Numbered from the stretch's first letter, positions 18,777 to 29,075 are shown. The stretch: 64,000 nt of DNA from Streptococcus alactolyticus (GCF_012277075.1 NZ_JAAXMT010000010.1:62001-126000), one strand, 5' to 3'. Numbers and translations: made by a program. The notes: generated by a model from the letters alone, not told the origin.

Positions 18777-20051
18777 ATGGCTGATACTTTTAACTTTGAC
18801 ATTGATAAAATCGCAGATAATGCAATCACAAAAACAGACAAAACAACCGAAATCATCGTAGCAACTGATACTTCAGCAACTGGTCAAGTCTCTTTTTACG
18901 ACAAACTGACCCCTGAACAACAATCAGCAATCACAGCCAAAGCTCCTGCTTTAGTTGATAATTTTGTTGCTGACCAAAATGCTCTGCTTGATTTTGGAAC
19001 ATCTGCTGTTGAAGAAGTTAACACAACCGTCAACCGCATTTTGGCTGAGCAAAAAAAACTTGAAATTCCACAAGTTGATGACCTGCTCAAAAACGCTAAC
19101 CGCGAGTTAAACGGCTTTATCGCCAAATACAAAGACGCTAAGCCTGCTGAGCTCGAAAAGAAACCAAATTTCCTACAAAAGCTCTTTAAGCAAAGCAAAA
19201 ATAGCCTGCAAGAATTCTATTTTGATTCACAAAATATCGAGCAAAAAATGGATGGTATGGCTGCCGCTGTTGTCAAACAAGAAGAAATCTTGGCTCGCAA
19301 CATCGTCTCAGCAGAAATGCTAATTGAAGACAACAACAAATCTATTGAAAACTTGGTTGGCGTTATCGCCTTTATCGAAGCTTCTCAGACAGAAAGTGCC
19401 AACCGTGCGCAAACTCTTCAAAATGAACTTGCAACACTTGATAGCGCAACGCCTGATTACCAAGTAAAATCTGACGAGCTAGCTCGCATGACCGAAGTCA
19501 TCAATACGCTTGAACAACAGCACACTGAATACCTCAGTCGCCTTTACGTTGCTTGGACAACCACACCGCAAATGCGCAACATGGTCAAAGTCTCATCAGA
19601 TATGCGCCAAAAACTTGGCATGCTCCGTCGCAACACCATTCCGACAATGAAATTATCAATTGCACAGCTCGGTATTTTGCAACAATCCGTCAAATCTGGC
19701 GTGACTGCTGATGCTATTGTCAATGCTAATAACGCTGCGCTTCAAATGCTTGCTGAAACGAGCAAAGAAGCTATCCCTATGCTCGAACGCACTGCTCAAA
19801 GCCCAACCGTTTCTATCCAATCTGTCACAGCTCTTGCTGAGAGCCTCGTCGAACAAAACAACAGTATTATCGCAGCTATCGACAACGGTCGAAAACAACG
19901 TGCTCAACTCGAAGCAGCCGTTGTAAAATCCGCAGAAACCATTAACGACTCTGTTAAAATTCGTGACCAAAAAATCGTCGAAGCCCTTCTTAACGAAGGC
20001 AAAGAAAGTCAAGAAGAAGTCGAAAAAATAAACGTCACAGAAGAAAAATAA
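18777..20051 (+). CDS. TelA family toxic anion resistance protein
   Basis: This 424-residue soluble, almost entirely alpha-helical protein has extensive coiled-coil (AEQKKLEIPQVDDLL; TLQNELATLDSATPDYQ) and the TelA signature region VAWTTTPQMRNMVKVSSDM near residue 260. TelA homologues are linked to tellurite resistance and to bacteriocin/antibiotic tolerance in Gram-positives. Mechanism is unknown. GGGAGG lies six bases upstream of the ATG. It is co-transcribed with the xpaC-like gene and ends in a strong terminator. Confidence 0.88.
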   Translation: MADTFNFDIDKIADNAITKTDKTTEIIVATDTSATGQVSFYDKLTPEQQSAITAKAPALVDNFVADQNALLDFGTSAVEEVNTTVNRILAEQKKLEIPQVDDLLKNANRELNGFIAKYKDAKPAELEKKPNFLQKLFKQSKNSLQEFYFDSQNIEQKMDGMAAAVVKQEEILARNIVSAEMLIEDNNKSIENLVGVIAFIEASQTESANRAQTLQNELATLDSATPDYQVKSDELARMTEVINTLEQQHTEYLSRLYVAWTTTPQMRNMVKVSSDMRQKLGMLRRNTIPTMKLSIAQLGILQQSVKSGVTADAIVNANNAALQMLAETSKEAIPMLERTAQSPTVSIQSVTALAESLVEQNNSIIAAIDNGRKQRAQLEAAVVKSAETINDSVKIRDQKIVEALLNEGKESQEEVEKINVTEEK

Positions 20052-20088
20052 ACTAAAAAGCGAGGAGAACCTCGCTTTTTAGTTTATT
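20047..20088 (+). terminator. Terminator of xpaC-telA
   Basis: AAACTAAAAAGCGAGG-AGAA-CCTCGCTTTTTAGTTT forms a 16-bp perfect stem that includes the telA stop codon region. Confidence 0.9.
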
Positions 20089-20145
20089 TTTCACTGCATG
20101 ATTACGCTTTACAGCTCACAATACTAGCCCATCAATTTTGCTTTG

Positions 20146-20154
20146 TGTTATAAT
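20146..20154 (+). promoter_or_regulatory. Extended -10 abutting hslO (possible leaderless start)
   Basis: TGTTATAAT (hexamer 20149-20154) ends six bases before ATG 20161, the same geometry as polA. No Shine-Dalgarno lies before this ATG and no -35 is evident. Confidence 0.6.
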
Positions 20155-20160
20155 ATTCTT

Positions 20161-21027
20161 ATGGATAAACTTATAAAATCAATTTCAAAATCTGGTTCTT
20201 TCCGTGCTTATGTGCTTGATAGCACTGAGACTGTTAGAACTGCTCAAGAAAAACATCAAACACTTCCTAGCTCTACAGTTGCTCTAGGTAGAACGCTTAT
20301 CGCCAATCAAATCCTAGCCGCCAATCAGAAAGGAGACAGCAAAGTAACCGTCAAAGTCATTGGTGATAGCTCACTTGGTCACATTATTTCTGTGGCTGAT
20401 ACCAAAGGGCACGTTAAAGGCTACATTCAAAACAAAGGCGTTGACATCAAGAAAACAGCGACTGGCGAAGTTGTTGTAGGGCCTTTTATGGGTGCGGGTC
20501 AATTCGTGGTTATCACAGACTACGGCACTGGTAATCCTTATACTTCTTCAACACCGCTTGTTTCAGGAGAAATCGGTGAAGATTTGGCCTTTTATTTGAC
20601 TGAATCTGAACAAACACCTTCTGCCGTTGGACTTAACGTCCTTCTTAATGACGAAGACAAAGTCGAAGTTGCTGGTGGCTTTATGTTGCAAGTTCTTCCA
20701 GGTGCATCTGAAGAAGAAATCAACCGCTACGAAAAACGTATCCAAGAAATGCCAGCCATTTCAAAACTCTTGGAATCTGACGACCACATTGAAGCCCTTC
20801 TAAAAGCTATCTATGGCGAAGACGAATACAAAGTCCTCTCTGAAGAAGAAATCAGCTTCAGTTGTGATTGCTCTCGTGAACGTTTTGAAGCAGCACTTGC
20901 CACTCTTGGCAAAGACGAACTGCAAGCCATGAGAGACGAAGACCACAGCGCTGAAATCACTTGTCAATTCTGTGGCAAGACTTACACCTTTAGCGAAGAG
21001 GATTTGGAGGGACTTATCAATGACTAA
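20161..21027 (+). CDS. hslO: Redox-regulated chaperone Hsp33
   Basis: This 288-residue holdase is activated when its C-terminal zinc thiols are oxidised. The zinc motif is intact: CDC (in [10 protein letters not shown]) and CQFC (in [10 protein letters not shown]) near the C-terminus. The N-terminal core shows RALLANQ-type helices and [14 protein letters not shown] start it at MDKLIKSIS (20161). A TTG-initiated extension is rejected because it would lie inside the -10 element. The last codons overlap the dus start by 8 nt, so the two are translationally coupled. Confidence 0.95.
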   Translation: MDKLIKSISKSGSFRAYVLDSTETVRTAQEKHQTLPSSTVALGRTLIANQILAANQKGDSKVTVKVIGDSSLGHIISVADTKGHVKGYIQNKGVDIKKTATGEVVVGPFMGAGQFVVITDYGTGNPYTSSTPLVSGEIGEDLAFYLTESEQTPSAVGLNVLLNDEDKVEVAGGFMLQVLPGASEEEINRYEKRIQEMPAISKLLESDDHIEALLKAIYGEDEYKVLSEEEISFSCDCSRERFEAALATLGKDELQAMRDEDHSAEITCQFCGKTYTFSEEDLEGLIND

Positions 21028-21997
21028 ACTCAGTTCCTCATTCCAAATCGGTGATGTTACCATTCCTCACCGTACGGTTTTAGCACCCATGGCAGGGGTG
21101 ACCAACTCTGCTTTTCGTACTATTGCCAAAGAATTTGGTGCTGGCTTAGTTGTCATGGAGATGATTTCTGAAAAAGGTCTTCTCTACAATAACGAAAAAA
21201 CCCTTCACATGCTGCACATTGATGAAAACGAGCATCCCATGTCTATCCAATTATTTGGTGGCGATGCAGATGGCTTAAAACGTGCTGCTGAGTTTATTCA
21301 AGAAAACACAAAAGCAGACATCGTTGACATCAATATGGGCTGTCCTGTTAATAAGGTCGTCAAAAATGAAGCAGGGGCAAAATGGCTCAAAGATCCTGAT
21401 AAGATTTATCATATCATCAAAGAAGTCACTTCTGTCCTTGATATTCCACTAACCGTCAAAATGCGGACAGGTTGGTCAGATAACTCTTTAGCCGTTGAAA
21501 ATGCTCTCGCTGCAGAATCGGCTGGTGTTTCGGCTCTAGCCATGCACGGACGCACGCGCGAACAAATGTACACAGGTACTTGCGACCACGAAACGCTGGC
21601 TCGTGTTGCCAAAGCCATCACCAAAATTCCATTTATCGGAAACGGTGACGTGCGCACTGTTCACGATGCCAAATACATGATTGAAGAAATCGGTGTTGAT
21701 GCCGTTATGGTAGGACGTGCTGCGATGAATAACCCTTACATTTTCACCCAAATCAATCACTATTTTGAAACAGGTGAGGAACTGCCTGATTTACCATTTG
21801 TCAAAAAATTGGATATCGCAGAAGACCATCTCAAACGTTTGATTGACCTCAAGGGCGAAACCATCGCCGTTCGTGAATTTCGTGGCTTAGCCCCACACTA
21901 CCTTCGTGGTACCGCTGGCGCTGCCAAAATCCGCGGAGCCGTTTCACGCGCAGAAACCATTGATGAAGTCAAAGAAATCTTTGACAGCCTACGATAA
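21020..21997 (+). CDS. dusB: tRNA-dihydrouridine synthase (DusB-like)
   Basis: This 325-residue FMN enzyme reduces specific uridines in the tRNA D-loop. The TIM-barrel signature [12 protein letters not shown] is near residue 20. The catalytic Cys is in [18 protein letters not shown] (~100), and the FMN-phosphate-binding end reads [13 protein letters not shown]. DusB is the usual streptococcal type, but the subgroup is inference. The start at 21020 has GGAGGG nine bases upstream. The same-frame extension further upstream lies inside hslO and is rejected. The hslO-dus pairing is common in streptococci. Confidence 0.92.
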   Translation: MTKLSSSFQIGDVTIPHRTVLAPMAGVTNSAFRTIAKEFGAGLVVMEMISEKGLLYNNEKTLHMLHIDENEHPMSIQLFGGDADGLKRAAEFIQENTKADIVDINMGCPVNKVVKNEAGAKWLKDPDKIYHIIKEVTSVLDIPLTVKMRTGWSDNSLAVENALAAESAGVSALAMHGRTREQMYTGTCDHETLARVAKAITKIPFIGNGDVRTVHDAKYMIEEIGVDAVMVGRAAMNNPYIFTQINHYFETGEELPDLPFVKKLDIAEDHLKRLIDLKGETIAVREFRGLAPHYLRGTAGAAKIRGAVSRAETIDEVKEIFDSLR

Positions 21998-22025
21998 CAA
22001 AAAAGCAGCCTGCTGACTGCTTCAC

Positions 22026-22066
22026 ATACAAAAACTGCTAAGGTACTTTGCCCTAGCAGTTTTTTT
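22026..22066. terminator. Bidirectional terminator between dus and clpC
   Basis: AAAACTGCTA and TAGCAGTTTT pair around a 13-nt loop with a T7 run on the plus strand and an A-rich 5' side. It separates the convergent genes. Confidence 0.8.
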
Positions 22067-22068
22067 GA

Positions 22069-24510
22069 CTAAACAATATCAAATTTCAGCTGACCTTTGG
22101 CAACCCCGATTTTTAGAGTATCACCATTTGCTAATTCGTCTGATAAGATGAGTTCTGATAGCTTATCTTCCACCTTGTCTTGCAAGGTTCGGCGGAGCGG
22201 ACGTGCTCCCATTTCAGGGTCATAACCCAATTCAGCCAAATATTTAAGGGCTGATGGTTGGAATTTCAAGGTCACACCTTTTTCAGCCAGAGTTGCAATC
22301 AATGGTTTCACCATGATTTTCACAACTTCACGCATATTGTCTTGCGTCAAGCTATGGAAGACCACTTTTTCATCAATACGGTTGATAAATTCAGGACGGT
22401 AAGTTTTTTTGAGCTCTTCCATGATGCGTTTTTGCATGGCTTCGTAATCATGTGCCATATCACGCACTCCAAAACCAACAGTCTTTTCATCGCGCAAAGC
22501 TGTCGCACCAAGGTTTGAGGTCATGATGATAATGGTGTTTGAGAAATCCACTTTTCGACCACGACTGTCTGTCAAAACCCCGTCATCCAAAACTTGCAAA
22601 AGCACATTGAAAATGTCAGGGTGAGCTTTTTCCACCTCGTCAAACAAAAGCACTGAATACGGTTTGTTACGAACTTTCTCAGTCAATTCGCCGCCTTCTT
22701 CATAGCCGACATAGCCTGGAGGGGCACCGTTAAGACGGCTCGCCGCAAATTTTTCCATGTATTCCGACATATCAAAGCGGATAAGAGCTGATTCGTCATC
22801 AAAGAGCAATTCTGCAAGGGCTTTCGCCAATTCAGTTTTACCAACACCAGTTGGACCAAGGAACATGAAGGAACCAATTGGACGTTTGCCTGTGCGAATA
22901 CCTGCTTGATTACGGCGAATTGCACGGCTAATTGCTGAAATGGCCGCGTCTTGCCCAATAACACGCTTGTGCAATTCTTTTTCAAGGGTCAGGTATTTCT
23001 TGCTGTCGGCTTGGGTCATTTTTTCCACAGGAATACCTGACAAACGGCTTAAAGTCGCCATAATATCATCTTCTGTGACAGGTGTTGGTTTACGTTTCAC
23101 CTTGGTATCTGCCTTTTTGAGCAAGCTTGTCGCTAAAGCAAAATCGCCATCTAAAATGGCTTGGTCAGCAGGCGTCAACATCGCTGGCGCTTCTTTCTTA
23201 ACTAAACTTTGCACGGTTGCACTGGCTTCATCCAGCAAATCAATAGCAGAATCAGGTAGGTTTTTGCTGGTCAAATAACGGTGAGCAGATTTAACAGCTG
23301 TCAAAACAGCGGCATCTGAAATGGTAACATTATGGAAGTCCTCATAAGATTTCTTCAAGCCCAACAAAATCTGATAAGCATCTTCAACACTTGGCTCTTC
23401 AATCGTGATTTTCGCAAAACGACGAGAAAGCGCAGCATCTTTTTCAAGGTGTTTTTGGTATTCTTCTTGTGTTGTTGCACCCACCATGTGCAAGGTACCA
23501 CGCGCCAAGGCAGGTTTTAGGATATTTGCCGCATCTAAGGTGCTGTCAATGCCTGACCCTGACCCCATAATCGTGTGCACTTCATCAATAAACAAGATAA
23601 TATGACCATCTTCTTCAATATCTGAAATGATTTGATTCATGCGCTCTTCAAAATCCCCACGAAAACGCGTGCCAGCAACCACACTCATCATGTCCAATTC
23701 CAAGACACGCATATCTTGCAATTCATATGGAATCGCTCCATTGACAATGCGTTGCGCCAAACCATAAGCCAAAGCTGTCTTACCAACACCAGCTTCTCCC
23801 ACCAAGACAGGATTGTTCTTAGTTTTACGGCTAAGCACTTGCACCATTCGTGAAATTTCTTTGTCACGTCCGATAACGGGCTCAAGCTTTCCTTGACGTG
23901 CCATTTCCGTCAAATCACGCGTAAAATCAGACAGTTCTCCTGCAGTGGATTGCGGTTTCATCATGTCTGAAAAAGCACCGCCCATGCTTGCTTTTTTCGG
24001 TTTACGAAGCTCATGAATGGCTTTGATATTTTCCTTGGTAAAGCCCGCATGACGTGCCAAGCTCTTACGCAAATCAATCAAACGAACCGAATCGCCGTCT
24101 TCTTTCTGCTTGAAACCAGCCACTTCCAATAAACGTGTCGCAAACAAATCCAAGTTTAACAGCATGGCATAAAGTACGTGCTCTGTCCCAACTTCAATGT
24201 CGTCCGTCACAACACTAATCTCTTGTGCAAAGTCAAGAACATCGCTAAGCGCTTTTGATTGTTCCACAAAACGCATCTGCTCAACACGTTCCAACGGTGA
24301 CTTATTTAGTGCCAAAACAGCCGCTGCTTCGTATTCTTCATAAGGAATACGACTTTGGTATTCTGCAAAGGTAAGACCTGCTACTGAATCATGTACAGCT
24401 ACCATGGCCAATAGCACATGCCAACTCTCTAAATAGGGGCTTTCAAAACGTGCTGCTTGATACTGCGCGACATTGAAAACCTCCTGCATTTTTAACGAGT
24501 ACTCACTCAT
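22069..24510 (-). CDS. clpC: ATP-dependent Clp protease ATP-binding subunit ClpC
   Basis: This 813-residue Hsp100 unfoldase feeds ClpP. It has an N-terminal Clp_N repeat domain (~1-150), a first AAA module with Walker [11 protein letters not shown], a middle domain, and a second AAA module with Walker [12 protein letters not shown] and the [10 protein letters not shown] sensor region. The VGFG loop in KTVGFGVRD is the likely ClpP-docking tripeptide region. It overlaps ctsR by 4 nt, so it is co-expressed with, and repressed by, CtsR. Confidence 0.95.
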   Translation of the reverse strand: MSEYSLKMQEVFNVAQYQAARFESPYLESWHVLLAMVAVHDSVAGLTFAEYQSRIPYEEYEAAAVLALNKSPLERVEQMRFVEQSKALSDVLDFAQEISVVTDDIEVGTEHVLYAMLLNLDLFATRLLEVAGFKQKEDGDSVRLIDLRKSLARHAGFTKENIKAIHELRKPKKASMGGAFSDMMKPQSTAGELSDFTRDLTEMARQGKLEPVIGRDKEISRMVQVLSRKTKNNPVLVGEAGVGKTALAYGLAQRIVNGAIPYELQDMRVLELDMMSVVAGTRFRGDFEERMNQIISDIEEDGHIILFIDEVHTIMGSGSGIDSTLDAANILKPALARGTLHMVGATTQEEYQKHLEKDAALSRRFAKITIEEPSVEDAYQILLGLKKSYEDFHNVTISDAAVLTAVKSAHRYLTSKNLPDSAIDLLDEASATVQSLVKKEAPAMLTPADQAILDGDFALATSLLKKADTKVKRKPTPVTEDDIMATLSRLSGIPVEKMTQADSKKYLTLEKELHKRVIGQDAAISAISRAIRRNQAGIRTGKRPIGSFMFLGPTGVGKTELAKALAELLFDDESALIRFDMSEYMEKFAASRLNGAPPGYVGYEEGGELTEKVRNKPYSVLLFDEVEKAHPDIFNVLLQVLDDGVLTDSRGRKVDFSNTIIIMTSNLGATALRDEKTVGFGVRDMAHDYEAMQKRIMEELKKTYRPEFINRIDEKVVFHSLTQDNMREVVKIMVKPLIATLAEKGVTLKFQPSALKYLAELGYDPEMGARPLRRTLQDKVEDKLSELILSDELANGDTLKIGVAKGQLKFDIV

Positions 24511-24968
24511 AAATGAAATCCTTTTCTATCTAATCTTTGTAAAATTCGGCGCAACATCCGCGCTCTAATCTCTGGGGCGTTTTCTCCGAGAACCTCATCT
24601 GAAGCCGTTGCCAAGATTAAATTCCCTTCACGCTCGCTGATAATCTTTTCTTCAAAAAGCTGCTGAATCAAGTCCGTAAAGACCTGTTCACTAATGCGCT
24701 CCCCAATATGTGCCATCAGATTACCAAACAATTGATGACGGTCTGAAAAACGCACCCTCGCGATACGAATATAGCCACCCCCACCTCGCTTACTTTCAAC
24801 CGTATAGCCACGACTTTCGGTAAAACGTGTCTTAATCACATAGTTAATTTGGCTAGGAACGACTTGAAAGGTATCAGCCAAGTTTGAGCGTTTGATTTCA
24901 GCAATACCTGATTGAGCTAATAGCTGCTTTATATATTCTTCAATACAGTCCGATGTATTTTTAGCCAC
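24507..24968 (-). CDS. ctsR: Transcriptional repressor of class III stress genes
   Basis: This 153-residue winged-helix repressor of clp genes carries the conserved N-terminal VAKNTSDCIEEYIKQLL, the DNA-contacting VESKRGGGGYIRI wing and the C-terminal degradation-control domain (QLFEEKIISEREGNLI). The start is GTG at 24968, with AAGGAGGAG seven bases upstream. A TTG seven codons earlier overlaps that site. Its stop overlaps the clpC start. A CtsR operator sits at the promoter, so it is autoregulated. Confidence 0.95.
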   Translation of the reverse strand: MAKNTSDCIEEYIKQLLAQSGIAEIKRSNLADTFQVVPSQINYVIKTRFTESRGYTVESKRGGGGYIRIARVRFSDRHQLFGNLMAHIGERISEQVFTDLIQQLFEEKIISEREGNLILATASDEVLGENAPEIRARMLRRILQRLDRKGFHL

Positions 24969-24990
24969 TAGACTCCTCCTTTCAAGCAAA

Positions 24991-25034
24991 AGACCTCAAA
25001 GGTCTGTCTTTGACTATAATTGACTATTATTATA
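24991..25034 (-). promoter_or_regulatory. ctsR promoter with CtsR operator
   Basis: On the minus strand AGTCAATTATAGTCAAA (25009-25025) matches the CtsR heptad tandem RGTCAAA-NAN-RGTCAAA with one mismatch. It lies directly after the -10 TATAAT (25029-25034), so binding would block initiation. A perfect repeat AGACCT-CAA-AGGTCT (24991-25005) follows in the leader. Confidence 0.8.
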
Positions 25035-25201
25035 TCAAAATTATGGTCTTTTATAAATGAAAAGCCCCCAAATATCATGAAACTCTTAGCAAACTTTCCA
25101 GGCTATTATTTTCATGCTATAATTATTCATTTTTAGTTGTGTTTGTTTTTAATATAAGATAAAATAAAATCTGAAACAAACGAAAGGTTATAAGTGACTA
25201 A

Positions 25202-25666
25202 ATGAATTATCTCATTACATTTCTAATTGCTATGGTACCTCTTATCGAATTGCGTGGTGCCGTTCCTTACGCTATCGCAACTGGTATCCCAATGTGGCAA
25301 GCACTTATTATCGGGGTCTTTGGTAACATGATACCTGTGCCAATCATTTTTTTCTTTGCCCGTCGTGTGCTTGAATGGGGAGCAGATAAACCTGTTATCG
25401 GTGGTTTCTTTACATGGTGCTTGAAGAAAGGTCATAGCGGAGGTCAAAAATTAGAAGCAGCTGCTGGCGACCGTGGGGTCTTTATCGCTTTACTTTTATT
25501 TGTCGGTATTCCAATTCCTGGTACAGGAGCTTGGACAGGGACTCTAGCAGCCTCAATCCTTGACTGGAATTTCAAACAAAGTGTTATTGCCGTTATGCTT
25601 GGAGTTATCCTCGCAGGTATCATCATGGGGACATTAACCGTCTTTGGTCTAGGGACAATCAGCTAA
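25202..25666 (+). CDS. Small multidrug export family membrane protein
   Basis: This 154-residue integral membrane protein has four or five hydrophobic segments (~3-22, 33-55, 98-115, 125-150). The motifs VPLIELRGAVPYAIATG at the N-terminus and FVGIPIPGTGAWTGTLAAS match the Sm_multidrug_ex (DUF-type) family. Despite the name, transport substrates are unproven. The ATG at 25202 has GAAAGG ~13 bases upstream. A nearby GTG runs into a stop. An extended -10 (TGCTATAAT) lies ~85 bp upstream. It is monocistronic and diverges from ctsR. Confidence 0.82.
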   Translation: MNYLITFLIAMVPLIELRGAVPYAIATGIPMWQALIIGVFGNMIPVPIIFFFARRVLEWGADKPVIGGFFTWCLKKGHSGGQKLEAAAGDRGVFIALLLFVGIPIPGTGAWTGTLAASILDWNFKQSVIAVMLGVILAGIIMGTLTVFGLGTIS

Positions 25667-25677
25667 AAAATCAATCA

Positions 25678-25709
25678 AAAGAGCTTAGGGGCAACCTAAG
25701 TTCTTTTAA
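25678..25709 (+). terminator. Terminator of the small export protein gene
   Basis: AGAGCTTAGG-GGCAA-CCTAAGTTCTTTT, stem with one mismatch, 12 bp after the stop. Confidence 0.75.
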
Positions 25710-25748
25710 ACGTCTTAACTTCTTATTTGAAAAATACTTTCTACCAAA

Positions 25749-25786
25749 TAAAAAAAGTCTGAGCTAGTAGCTCAGACTTTTTAGTT
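25749..25786 (-). terminator. Terminator of rpsB-tsf
   Basis: AAAAAGTCTGAGCTA-G-TAGCTCAGACTTTTT is a perfect long stem just after the tsf stop, with T runs on both strands. Confidence 0.85.
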
Positions 25787-25798
25787 AGACACCGTTTC

Positions 25799-26836
25799 TT
25801 AGTTGTTAAGAGCGGCTGCCATTGTTGCTGCAACTTCTGATTCGAAGTCGTTAGCTGATTTTTCGATACCTTCCCCAACTTCGAAGCGTTCAAAAGTTGT
25901 CACTTTAGCACCTACTGAATCAAGGTATTGTTCAACAGTTTTGCTGTCGTCCATGATGTAAACTTGTGCAAGAAGTGTATATTGTTGGTCAACTTTAGTG
26001 TTGTCAAGCATGAAGCGGTCCATTTTACCTGGAATGATTTTATCCCAGATTTTTTCTGGTTTGCCTTCTGCTTTAAGTTCTGCTTTGATATCTTCTTCTG
26101 CTTGAGCGATTACCTCATCAGTCAATTGTGATTTAGAACCGAATTTCAAGTGTGGAAGAGCTGGCTTATTAACCATTGCACGTGATTCGTTGTCTTGGTC
26201 GATTTTGTGGTTCATTTGAGCCAATTCATCGTGGATGAATTCTTGATCAAGTTCTTCGTATGAAAGAACTGTTGGTTTCATCGCTGCAACGTGCATTGAT
26301 ACTTGTTTAGCAAGAGCATCATCGCCACCTTCTACAACTGTGATAACACCGATACGTCCACCGTTGTGTTGGTAAGCACCAAAGTATTGGTCATCAGTTT
26401 TTTCAACAATAGCAAAACGACGGAATGAAATTTTTTCTCCGATAGTTGCTGTTGCGTTAACATAAGCAGCCTCCAAAGTTTCCCCTGAAGGTAAAGTCAC
26501 CTTAAGAGCTTCTTCATTGTTAGCAGGTTTTTGTTCTGCGATAGCTTTAGCTGTTGCTTCAACTAATTCAACGAATTGAGCGTTTTTCGCAACGAAGTCT
26601 GTTTCAGCGTTAACTTCAACAACTGCTGCAACATTTCCGTCAACATAAATACCAGTCAAGCCTTCAGCAGCAACGCGGTCAGCTTTTTTAGCTGCTTTAG
26701 CCATCCCTTTTTCGCGAAGCAATTCAATTGCTTTTTCCATATCACCATCAGTTTCAACAAGGGCTTTTTTGGCGTCCATGACACCAGCACCTGATTTTTC
26801 GCGCAATTCTTTTACTTGAGCTGCAGTAATTGCCAT
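25799..26836 (-). CDS. tsf: Translation elongation factor Ts
   Basis: This 345-residue factor is the nucleotide exchange factor that reloads EF-Tu with GTP. The N-terminal UBA-like domain contains [19 protein letters not shown], and TDFVAKN is the EF-Tu-contacting signature. Its 345 residues make it longer than E. coli EF-Ts (283), as is usual for streptococci. AGGAGGACTTAAG precedes the ATG. It lies 106 bp after rpsB, separated by an attenuator-like hairpin. Confidence 0.97.
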   Translation of the reverse strand: MAITAAQVKELREKSGAGVMDAKKALVETDGDMEKAIELLREKGMAKAAKKADRVAAEGLTGIYVDGNVAAVVEVNAETDFVAKNAQFVELVEATAKAIAEQKPANNEEALKVTLPSGETLEAAYVNATATIGEKISFRRFAIVEKTDDQYFGAYQHNGGRIGVITVVEGGDDALAKQVSMHVAAMKPTVLSYEELDQEFIHDELAQMNHKIDQDNESRAMVNKPALPHLKFGSKSQLTDEVIAQAEEDIKAELKAEGKPEKIWDKIIPGKMDRFMLDNTKVDQQYTLLAQVYIMDDSKTVEQYLDSVGAKVTTFERFEVGEGIEKSANDFESEVAATMAAALNN

Positions 26837-26869
26837 TTCTTAAGTCCTCCAGGAAGTTTGTTTTCATAA

Positions 26870-26908
26870 TAAAAACGAGACAGAGCGGTTTGCTTTCTGC
26901 CCCGTTTT
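26870..26908 (-). terminator. Intercistronic hairpin between rpsB and tsf
   Basis: On the minus strand AAAACGGGGCAGA pairs with TCTGTCTCGTTTT (two mismatches), followed by TTTTTATT. It is probably a partial terminator that sets the rpsB:tsf ratio. Confidence 0.6.
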
Positions 26909-26942
26909 AAAGCCTATTTAAGCCTATCTAAAGCCTAAAAAA

Positions 26943-27710
26943 TTAGTCGTTGTCTCCTTCTACAACTTCAACGATTTCTTCGATTGAATCAGCTTGTGCT
27001 TCTGATGCAAAATCAACATCTGCATCTTCACCTTGACGTCCTTCGATGATAGCATCTGCCATTTTAGAAGTGATCAATTTAACCGCACGGATAGCGTCAT
27101 CGTTTGCTGGGATGATAACATCGATATCATCTGGATCAGCGTTTGTATCAACCATTGCAACAACAGGGATACCAAGTTTTTTAGCTTCTTTAACAGCGAT
27201 TTGTTCTTTATGTGGGTCAACAACGTACATTACATCTGGGATACGAGGCATATCTTCGATACCACCCAAGAATTTTTCAAGACGAGCACGTTGTTTGTTA
27301 AGAAGAGCAACTTCTTTCTTAGGAAGAACTTCAAAAGTTCCATCTTCTTCCATGCGTTTGATTTCTTTCAAACGAGCGATACGTTTTTGGATAGTGTCCC
27401 AGTTTGTAAGAGTTCCACCCAACCAACGGTGGTTGATGTAGTATTGACCAGCACGTTCTGCTTCTTCTTTCACAGCATCAGCAGCTTGTTTTTTAGTACC
27501 AACAAACAAGATAACAGCATCGTTAGCAGCTGCATCACGAACGAAGTCGTAAGCTGCATCAGCCATTTTTACAGTTTGTTGAAGGTCGATAACGTGGATA
27601 CCGTTACGTTCTGTGAAGATGTATTTAGCCATCTTAGGGTTCCAGCGACGAGTTTGGTGACCGAAGTGAACACCAGCCTCAAGAAGTTGTTTCATTGAAA
27701 TTACTGCCAT
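26943..27710 (-). CDS. rpsB: 30S ribosomal protein S2
   Basis: This 255-residue small-subunit protein carries the S2 opening [20 protein letters not shown], the conserved [12 protein letters not shown] and, downstream, [29 protein letters not shown] and [18 protein letters not shown]. The acidic C-terminal tail is typical. The start at 27710 has AAGGAG upstream. A longer in-frame reading to 27800 would translate the leader and is rejected. Confidence 0.97.
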   Translation of the reverse strand: MAVISMKQLLEAGVHFGHQTRRWNPKMAKYIFTERNGIHVIDLQQTVKMADAAYDFVRDAAANDAVILFVGTKKQAADAVKEEAERAGQYYINHRWLGGTLTNWDTIQKRIARLKEIKRMEEDGTFEVLPKKEVALLNKQRARLEKFLGGIEDMPRIPDVMYVVDPHKEQIAVKEAKKLGIPVVAMVDTNADPDDIDVIIPANDDAIRAVKLITSKMADAIIEGRQGEDADVDFASEAQADSIEEIVEVVEGDND

Positions 27711-27714
27711 GAGT

Positions 27715-27865
27715 AGTTTCTCCTTTTTATAATGTTTTTTTCCTCTTCTAGACTTCATCTTGCAAATCCACTCGTGATGAGCAACAGAGTCACAATACAT
27801 CTAGAATGAGTATTTGTTGCATAATACAACAAGCTAATTTTACCACATCTACCCTTTTTTGACAA
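27715..27865 (-). promoter_or_regulatory. rpsB promoter and structured leader
   Basis: TTGTCA (27860-27865), 17 bp, TAAAAT (27837-27842) on the minus strand. The ~120-nt leader starts with the hairpin TTGTTG-TATTATG-CAACAA, and may host S2 autoregulation, as known for rpsB leaders in other bacteria. Confidence 0.65.
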
Positions 27866-27914
27866 GTCAAATATCCTATCACCAAGCGTTTATTTAGGGG
27901 GTGGGATTACTAGT

Positions 27915-28239
27915 CTAATTCGTTTTATTCAGACACTTTAACGATAACAAAAAACAGATGATTAACCACACAACTAACGTGATAATCTGACTAACTGAAA
28001 TAACTTGATCTCCAAAAACACTATTCCTAATTAAATCGCCAGATGGAACAAATGGCAAAAATCTATATACCTTCAAAATGATCATCGGAATTCTTCTTGC
28101 TGGAAAAAGAATGGGGAAAATAGTAAACCAATCATCAAAATTAACTGTGTTGTCAGAGTCATTAAATTAGGACTTGAACAATGCTACAAAGAATGATTAG
28201 CGATTTATTCCTGATATAACTCCACGTCATTAAACTCAT
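27915..28239 (-). pseudogene. ABC exporter permease remnant
   Basis: Reading leftwards from ATG 28239 gives MSLMTWSYIRNKSLIILCSI, a permease-like N-terminus that stops after ~25 codons. A second fragment in another frame reads ILMIGLLFSPFFFQ. A third gives a continuous C-terminal piece with hydrophobic VISVSQIITLVVWLIICFLL and ends at 27915. At ~110 codons in total it is far shorter than a normal permease, with frameshifts and internal deletion. It starts 12 bp after the ATPase remnant, as in an ABC-2 exporter operon. Confidence 0.7.
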
Positions 28240-28251
28240 GATTGTTGTAGA

Positions 28252-29016
28252 TTACTTTTCAGCCAACTCTCCATAACTATCGTTTAAAGTTTCAGTAGCC
28301 ACACTGTAATACGAAATCAATTTCTTATCAATTCTATCTGCCATCCATTCAAATAGCTTAGAAACCTTTTGATTATCCAATTGACACTCCACTTCACCAT
28401 TTATATTGATCGCATATTCAAATGGAAAATCCTCTAAAGTCCGCTTCGATTTAACTAAAAATCTTACGATACTTTTTGAACTAACCGATAATTTCCTTAC
28501 ATTTCCATATGTTTTAACTTTTCCATTTTCAAATAAGTAGTACTTATCTGCATACTTTTCAACTTCTAAGATATTATGCGTTACTATAACAACTATATGC
28601 CCTTTAGAAGCTAGCTCTTTTAGATATGACCATAGTTTATGCCTTCTTATTGGATCAACATCATTCGTTAGTTCATCCAATAAAATAATTTTAGGCGAAG
28701 AAATAACAGCCATCGCAAACGATGTTAGTCGTTTTAACCCACCGGAGAGCTTTTCCCCAGTTTTATTTTCCCTCTTTTTTATATCTAATTTTTGGAGTAT
28801 CTCATTAACTTCCTGTTGTAGTACTCCATTAGAAAGTCCCCTTATTCTACCGATTGCAGTTACTGATTGTTTAATTGATATTCCTTTTAGTGGAGCATGC
28901 AATTGAGGCATCATCGAAATATTCATTCTGGATAAAACTGGATTTTGAGTAAGAGAAATATCTCCAAAATAGACTTCATGTTTCCTGTGTCGATGAACAG
29001 ACAGCAATAAACTCAA
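28252..29016 (-). pseudogene. 5'-truncated ABC transporter ATPase
   Basis: The 254-codon frame has a Q-loop (MMPQLHAPL), signature LSGGLKR, Walker B IILLDELTNDVDP and switch HN (VTHNILEVEKYADKYYLF), but no Walker A. It begins at what would be the residues just after the P-loop (LLLSV...), using a TTG with no ribosome site. The missing ~40 residues include the ATP-binding lysine, so it is not functional as read. The break lies ~15 bp from the tRNA-Cys terminator. The permease remnant follows. Confidence 0.8.
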
Positions 29017-29028
29017 TTACGTATAAAA

Positions 29029-29065
29029 AAATAAAAAGCCCAACAAAATCGGACTTTTTATTTCG
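29029..29065 (-). terminator. Terminator of tRNA-Cys
   Basis: AAAAAGTCC pairs with GGGCTTTTT (one G-U) on the minus strand, followed by a T-rich stretch. Confidence 0.8.
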
Positions 29066-29075
29066 TGTCTTAAAA

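Noticed and set aside
26906-26922. CiaR-like TTTAAA-N5-TTTAAG on the plus strand between tsf and rpsB
   Set aside because: There is no -10 ten bases downstream and it points into the end of rpsB. It is part of local AAAGCC/TTAAGCC repeats and looks accidental.
27033-27698. 221-codon plus-strand frame antisense to rpsB
   Set aside because: It is a codon-bias shadow of rpsB, with improbable Phe/Ser/Asn composition.
28252-29016. Functional ABC ATPase
   Set aside because: Walker A is missing and the partner permease is broken.
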